Source: Gammaproteobacteria bacterium
GTDB taxonomy: Bacteria; Pseudomonadota; Gammaproteobacteria; DSM-16500
Assembly: GCA_021323555.1 (NCBI GenBank)
Contig: JAJONP010000119.1
Span: 1-15,594, forward strand
Length of the DNA stretch: 15,594 nt
Direction of reading: 5' to 3'
The translations under genes were made by a program, and so were the position numbers. Every line of letters starts with the position of its first letter. Position 1 is the first letter of the stretch. This document shows positions 13,476-15,594 of this stretch, piece by piece. Below the pieces are notes generated by a model that ran no database searches, was not told the origin of the DNA, and was given only the letters and a program-made list of their open reading frames with translations.

Positions 13476-13760
13476 ATGTCAGCACTGCCTGCATTCGACA
13501 CACATGCGTATGTAAAACGATTAAAAGCGGCGGGTTTTAATGAAGCACAAGCCGAAGCTCAGACGGATTTACAGTCAGAGGTTTTATCTACTTTAGTGAC
13601 AGAGAAATTAGCCACTAAAGAAGATATTAAGGAACTCAAAAATGAAATAAACCAAGAGCTTATACGCATCACGGGCAAATTCAATCAACTGAACTGGATG
13701 ATCGGATTTTTGTTAACGGGCACAGTCACCATTTTATTTAAGCTTTTTCTACACGGCTAG
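13476..13760 (+). CDS. DUF1640-like coiled-coil protein with C-terminal membrane segment
   Basis: This 94-residue protein has the layout of small bacterial DUF1640 proteins: MSALPAFDTHAYVKRLKAAG (the 'FDT-x-x-x-V-K-x-L-x-x-A-G' opening), then NEAQAEAQTDLQSEVLSTLV, a 'LATKEDIKELKNEINQEL' coiled coil, and one hydrophobic segment LNWMIGFLLTGTVTILFKLF near the C-terminus that should anchor it in the inner membrane. The role of the family in bacteria is not established; eukaryotic relatives sit in mitochondrial calcium uptake complexes. The ATG at 13476 is preferred over 13452 because the family starts here and GAGG lies about 10 nt upstream. It is a single gene with its own promoter-like sequence, and intact. 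Confidence 0.8.
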   Translation: MSALPAFDTHAYVKRLKAAGFNEAQAEAQTDLQSEVLSTLVTEKLATKEDIKELKNEINQELIRITGKFNQLNWMIGFLLTGTVTILFKLFLHG

Positions 13761-13856
13761 CAGTTTGTTATTAAACTAACGCTCGATGCCAAAATGCAGA
13801 AAAAACACCTCAAAAACGGCCTGCCGATAAACAGAGTTGCTGGCAATTTGCCTAAT

Positions 13857-14699
13857 TCACTGCCCGCTTGCTGTGATTCCTGAATTCCTTTGACCCAGAT
13901 TCTGTTTTTTAAGTTCTTCTATTGCTTTCTCTAACTGTTCCTGATCACCGCCCAGTTCTTCTGAAAGTGCATGACATAACTCTATCGCTCGAGACGATAA
14001 AGCCCCACTGACAGAGGAACTAGCGGCTGGAAAAGGATAAGGATCAACACTTTTCTCTCTGTCACCCAGAAATGAGAACGGGTTACTCGGTCTCATCGGA
14101 GGAGATTGCGGGGATCGAGGTGGTGTTTGTTTTTTTGCAGGAGAAGGATTTATTTCTAAATCTACATCTACATCACGTGGATGTTTGGTCACCCTTCTTG
14201 TCTCTTCATGTGATGTCACCATAGATTCACTCTTACCCTCCCCTTTTACTGCGCCAAACTGGTCACTTTTTACTTCTAAGGAATCCGTATGAGTACGGCT
14301 GCTTTTCCATTGTTCCTGCATCTTTTTTCTCTGATTTTCGTTAGGCTCTTCACCTGTGGCTATAGGAAGGATCGAATCAAAAAAATAATTGATCGTTTTT
14401 TCCATGTCTAACATCGGGGCTTTTTCAGCCTCTTGTCTGAGAAAAGCAGAATCAGCTTCTCGACAGCCTTCTGATATTAGAGAAACTTTTGTACCCAGGA
14501 ACTTAGCCAATGCCTCATTAACATCTTCAAACAAAAATTCAGGCTCAACTTGAGTGTATTTAGCTAAGATGGAAAGCACCCCTTCTTCTTCGTTCCCCGA
14601 TGAAAAAAATCTTAGGTCAGTGTATCCGTAACGCTCAGCAGTCGATAATAATTCTTTATGATGGTTGATAATATTACTTAAGGTATTATAGGTAATCAT
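13857..14699 (-). CDS. Protein with degenerate nucleotidyltransferase-like N-terminus and disordered middle
   Basis: The 280-residue protein starts NTLSNIINHHKELLSTAERY, then GYTDLRFFSSGNEEEGVLSI, then a helix and FLGTKVSLISEG and SAFLRQEAEKAPML (to about residue 97). This tracks the minimal nucleotidyltransferase (MNT) fold: helix, 'yGhxxhRhFGS-x-ARGE...SDIDLLV', 'LLGxKVDLV', 'hRxxhxxEAxxL'. The catalytic GS and DxD are replaced (SSG and SIL), so if related it is a dead enzyme. Residues about 130-225 are polar and Pro/Ser-rich (KKQTPPRSPQSPPMRPSNPF), probably disordered; the last 45 (SSRAIELCHALSEELGGDQE then QLEKAIEELKKQ) are helical. AAGGAA lies upstream of the ATG. An eukaryote-like linker of this kind suggests an effector or scaffold. 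The MNT relation is a by-eye inference. Confidence 0.6.
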   Translation of the reverse strand: MITYNTLSNIINHHKELLSTAERYGYTDLRFFSSGNEEEGVLSILAKYTQVEPEFLFEDVNEALAKFLGTKVSLISEGCREADSAFLRQEAEKAPMLDMEKTINYFFDSILPIATGEEPNENQRKKMQEQWKSSRTHTDSLEVKSDQFGAVKGEGKSESMVTSHEETRRVTKHPRDVDVDLEINPSPAKKQTPPRSPQSPPMRPSNPFSFLGDREKSVDPYPFPAASSSVSGALSSRAIELCHALSEELGGDQEQLEKAIEELKKQNLGQRNSGITASGQ

Positions 14700-14737
14700 A
14701 ATTAGTTCCTTATTTTCCTCGTTTCTTAAATAAAAAA

Positions 14738-14746
14738 ATTATAACA
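14738..14746 (-). promoter_or_regulatory. Extended -10 promoter for the 13857-14699 gene
   Basis: On the minus strand TGTTATAAT is an extended -10 with a perfect TATAAT, about 39 nt before the ATG at 14699. No clear -35 is seen. It is the third TGn-type -10 in the window. Confidence 0.5.
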
Positions 14747-14798
14747 CGTTCTCTATCCACACCTACTCTACCCACACATTTCGCAGCATGGCTGCCGA

Positions 14799-14883
14799 AT
14801 TGAAAAATTATTTTTTTTCAATGGCTTACATAAAATGATGGAAATCAACGAGGTGAAATCCGCTTTCAAAAGAATTCTTTTGA
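14799..14883. repeat. Two palindromes in the intergenic region
   Basis: ATTGAAAAA (14799-14807) and TTTTTCAAT (14814-14822) form a perfect hairpin, extended by GCC/GGC outside a 2-nt bulge. TCAAAAGAATTCTTTTGA (14866-14883) is a perfect 18-bp palindrome. The interval 14700-14966 has no convincing gene; a minus frame at 14768-14995 is built from these repeats. Confidence 0.6.
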
Positions 14884-14966
14884 ATTCCAAGAATTTCATT
14901 AAAAATCTCATAATTTTGTGAATATATTTATCCAATGTTGTATAAGACATCAAAAAATAACGATTT

Positions 14967-15005
14967 TGAAGTCGCGCGACTTCAGAAAAATTCAAAAGAA
15001 TTTTT
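14967..15005 (-). terminator. Strong palindrome pair at the end of the minus-strand mini-operon
   Basis: AAAAATTC-AAAA-GAATTTTT (14986-15005) overlaps the stop codon of the 55-residue gene. It is followed, reading minus, by the perfect 18-bp palindrome TGAAGTCGCGCGACTTCA (14967-14984), whose core is GC-rich. A T-run appears six to nine bases further on. A terminator fits the position; a protein-binding site is the alternative because the palindrome has no loop. Confidence 0.45.
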
Positions 15006-15159
15006 CGGAGATCCTCCCAAAATGGAGAGTGGATGATTTTTTTAGCAAATATTCAATCAATGCAAATAGTAATATCGCCGTATCACAAGCAAATGACTCT
15101 CTCTCGTCACTGAATCTCTCTCTTTTGGACGGTCTTCTCCAAGACAAGGGCTCTGTCAT
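14992..15159 (-). CDS. Small hypothetical protein, 55 aa, ATGA-coupled
   Basis: The ATG at 15157-15159 overlaps the TGA of the upstream gene (ATGA), and GAAGG lies 7 nt upstream, a normal coupled start. The product, MTEPLSWRRPSKRERFSDER then ESFACDTAILLFALIEYLLK and a basic tail, has a basic N-terminus and one hydrophobic stretch (CDTAILLFALIEYLL) that could be a short membrane helix. The family is not recognised. The 5' part overlaps a hairpin AAGGGC/GCCCTT (15146-15170). An in-frame ATG at 15192 lacks a ribosome site. It could also be a chance frame. Confidence 0.4.
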   Translation of the reverse strand: MTEPLSWRRPSKRERFSDERESFACDTAILLFALIEYLLKKSSTLHFGRISEKFF

Positions 15160-15374
15160 AAAGCGCCCTTCAATTTTTCTGGCAACACCCATCGACAGAC
15201 TTTTTCACCGTTTTTCTTCGCGACTTCGATCTGGATTTTTTTAAGAGCGATCCGAGTAATTTTTGCATTCACAGGATAAACATACCCATACCCTCCTCGT
15301 GGCTCATGGAGCCATACCACCTGGTCGTTGACTTTAAATGTCATACACTCTTTCTCACCGCCTGACCTCCTCAT
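15156..15374 (-). CDS. Small basic beta-rich protein, 72 aa
   Basis: After a short leader, residues 11-72 read MTFKVNDQVVWLHEPRGGYG, YVYPVNAKITRIALKKIQIE and VAKKNGEKVCRWVLPEKLKG. The pattern of short strands ('VxWLxExRGGYGY...VxAxIxxI...KxIxIEVxKKxGxxxxRWVxPExL') is that of a small SH3-like barrel as found in nucleic-acid-associated proteins, but no named family is recognised. The ATG at 15374 has GGGTAGG 8 nt upstream; the ATG at 15344 fits the domain boundary but has a poorer site, so the start is uncertain. It lies 44 nt after the partial gene at 15419 and is coupled to the 14992-15159 gene. Confidence 0.65.
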   Translation of the reverse strand: MRRSGGEKECMTFKVNDQVVWLHEPRGGYGYVYPVNAKITRIALKKIQIEVAKKNGEKVCRWVLPEKLKGAL

Positions 15375-15418
15375 AGAAGTGACCTACCCTCCAAAAGCTA
15401 TCACTCTTTCTTATTTTT

Positions 15419-15594
15419 CTATCCACCGCCCTCTATCAACCTGGCAATAACTTCTTTAGCCCGTCTCTCTGCGTCTTGAATTTCATCCTGTCCTGTTTCC
15501 TCATTTTTAAATTGCTTACGAAGTAATTTTCGTGAAAGCGCGACATTTTGTGCCACCAGTTCTGCTATTTTGAGATCAAAATAACTTTTAGATT
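15419..15594 (-). CDS. C-terminal end of an unidentified gene (runs off window)
   Basis: A minus-strand frame is open from the window edge to the TAG at 15419-15421: SKSYFDLKIAELVAQNVALS, RKLLRKQFKNEETGQDEIQD, AERRAKEVIARLIEGGG. It is helical and highly charged, with a long amphipathic helix, and ends 44 nt before the next gene, so it is most likely the first visible member of a three-gene operon. The family is not recognised; the start is outside the window. Coding is supported by the unbroken frame and protein-like composition over 57 codons. Confidence 0.6.
   Translation of the reverse strand, partial: SKSYFDLKIAELVAQNVALSRKLLRKQFKNEETGQDEIQDAERRAKEVIARLIEGGG

Noticed and set aside
14768..14995. 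75-codon minus-strand frame
   Set aside because: It is built largely of palindromic AT-rich sequence and covers the strong palindrome at 14967-14984; no credible start signal.
14918..15244. 108-codon plus-strand frame
   Set aside because: It runs antisense through the terminator-like palindromes, the coupled 55-residue gene and the better supported 72-residue gene, and has no ribosome site.

Overview
The window is AT-rich DNA with short genes on both strands, one very large NLR-like gene, remnants of insertion sequences, and a pair of small inverted-repeat elements. It reads as an accessory or mobile region. The content (TIR-NACHT-HEAT protein, effector-like proteins with papain-type and HAD domains, a DUF1640-like coiled-coil protein, a ParDE module, recombinases) suggests an intracellular or protist-associated gammaproteobacterium of the Legionellales type (Rickettsiella, Berkiella, Coxiella or Legionella relatives). 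That placement is inference from gene style; no rRNA or housekeeping gene is present to fix it.

Left part (1-5630). A tyrosine recombinase runs off the left edge on the minus strand, overlapped by a 105-residue gene. A divergent intergenic region with two palindromes sharing AAATGCTAT ends separates them from a ParD/ParE-type toxin-antitoxin pair. After it come a decayed IS6-family transposase and a decayed TPR-like gene. A 542-residue protein follows, with a candidate permuted papain-like region and a C-terminal HAD (RNA-repair 'Swiss army knife' type) domain. Two inverted copies of a 210-bp terminal-inverted-repeat element flank a TPR-like gene; one copy lies between an N-terminal and a C-terminal gene fragment. 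A serine resolvase with palindromes upstream of it closes this part.

Centre (5631-11257). A TIR-domain ORF is followed, 41 nt later and in another frame, by a 1475-codon ORF encoding a NACHT ATPase, a HEAT-type array, a TPR-like segment and an unassigned C-terminus. The second ORF has no ribosome binding site and its frame is open upstream of its first ATG, so the two look like one frameshifted gene of about 1,800 codons: TIR effector, NACHT switch, HEAT/TPR sensor. This is the most interesting system in the window.

Right part (11258-15594). Convergent to it are a TPR-like paralogue and a protein with an NCAHLV cysteine motif; both start MLGR behind a strong GAGGAG site. After a gene-poor stretch with degenerate repeats come a DUF1640-like membrane-anchored coiled-coil protein, a protein whose N-terminus resembles a nucleotidyltransferase domain stripped of its catalytic residues, and a minus-strand mini-operon (a partial gene, a 72-residue basic beta-rich protein, and a 55-residue gene coupled by ATGA) that ends in a strong palindrome.

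How the genes work together: the recombinases and inverted-repeat elements explain how the segment is assembled and rearranged, ParDE could stabilise it, and the TIR-NACHT protein is a candidate NLR-like defence or host-directed protein. The small TPR-like, papain-like and pseudo-nucleotidyltransferase proteins look like a dispersed, partly decaying effector-type repertoire.
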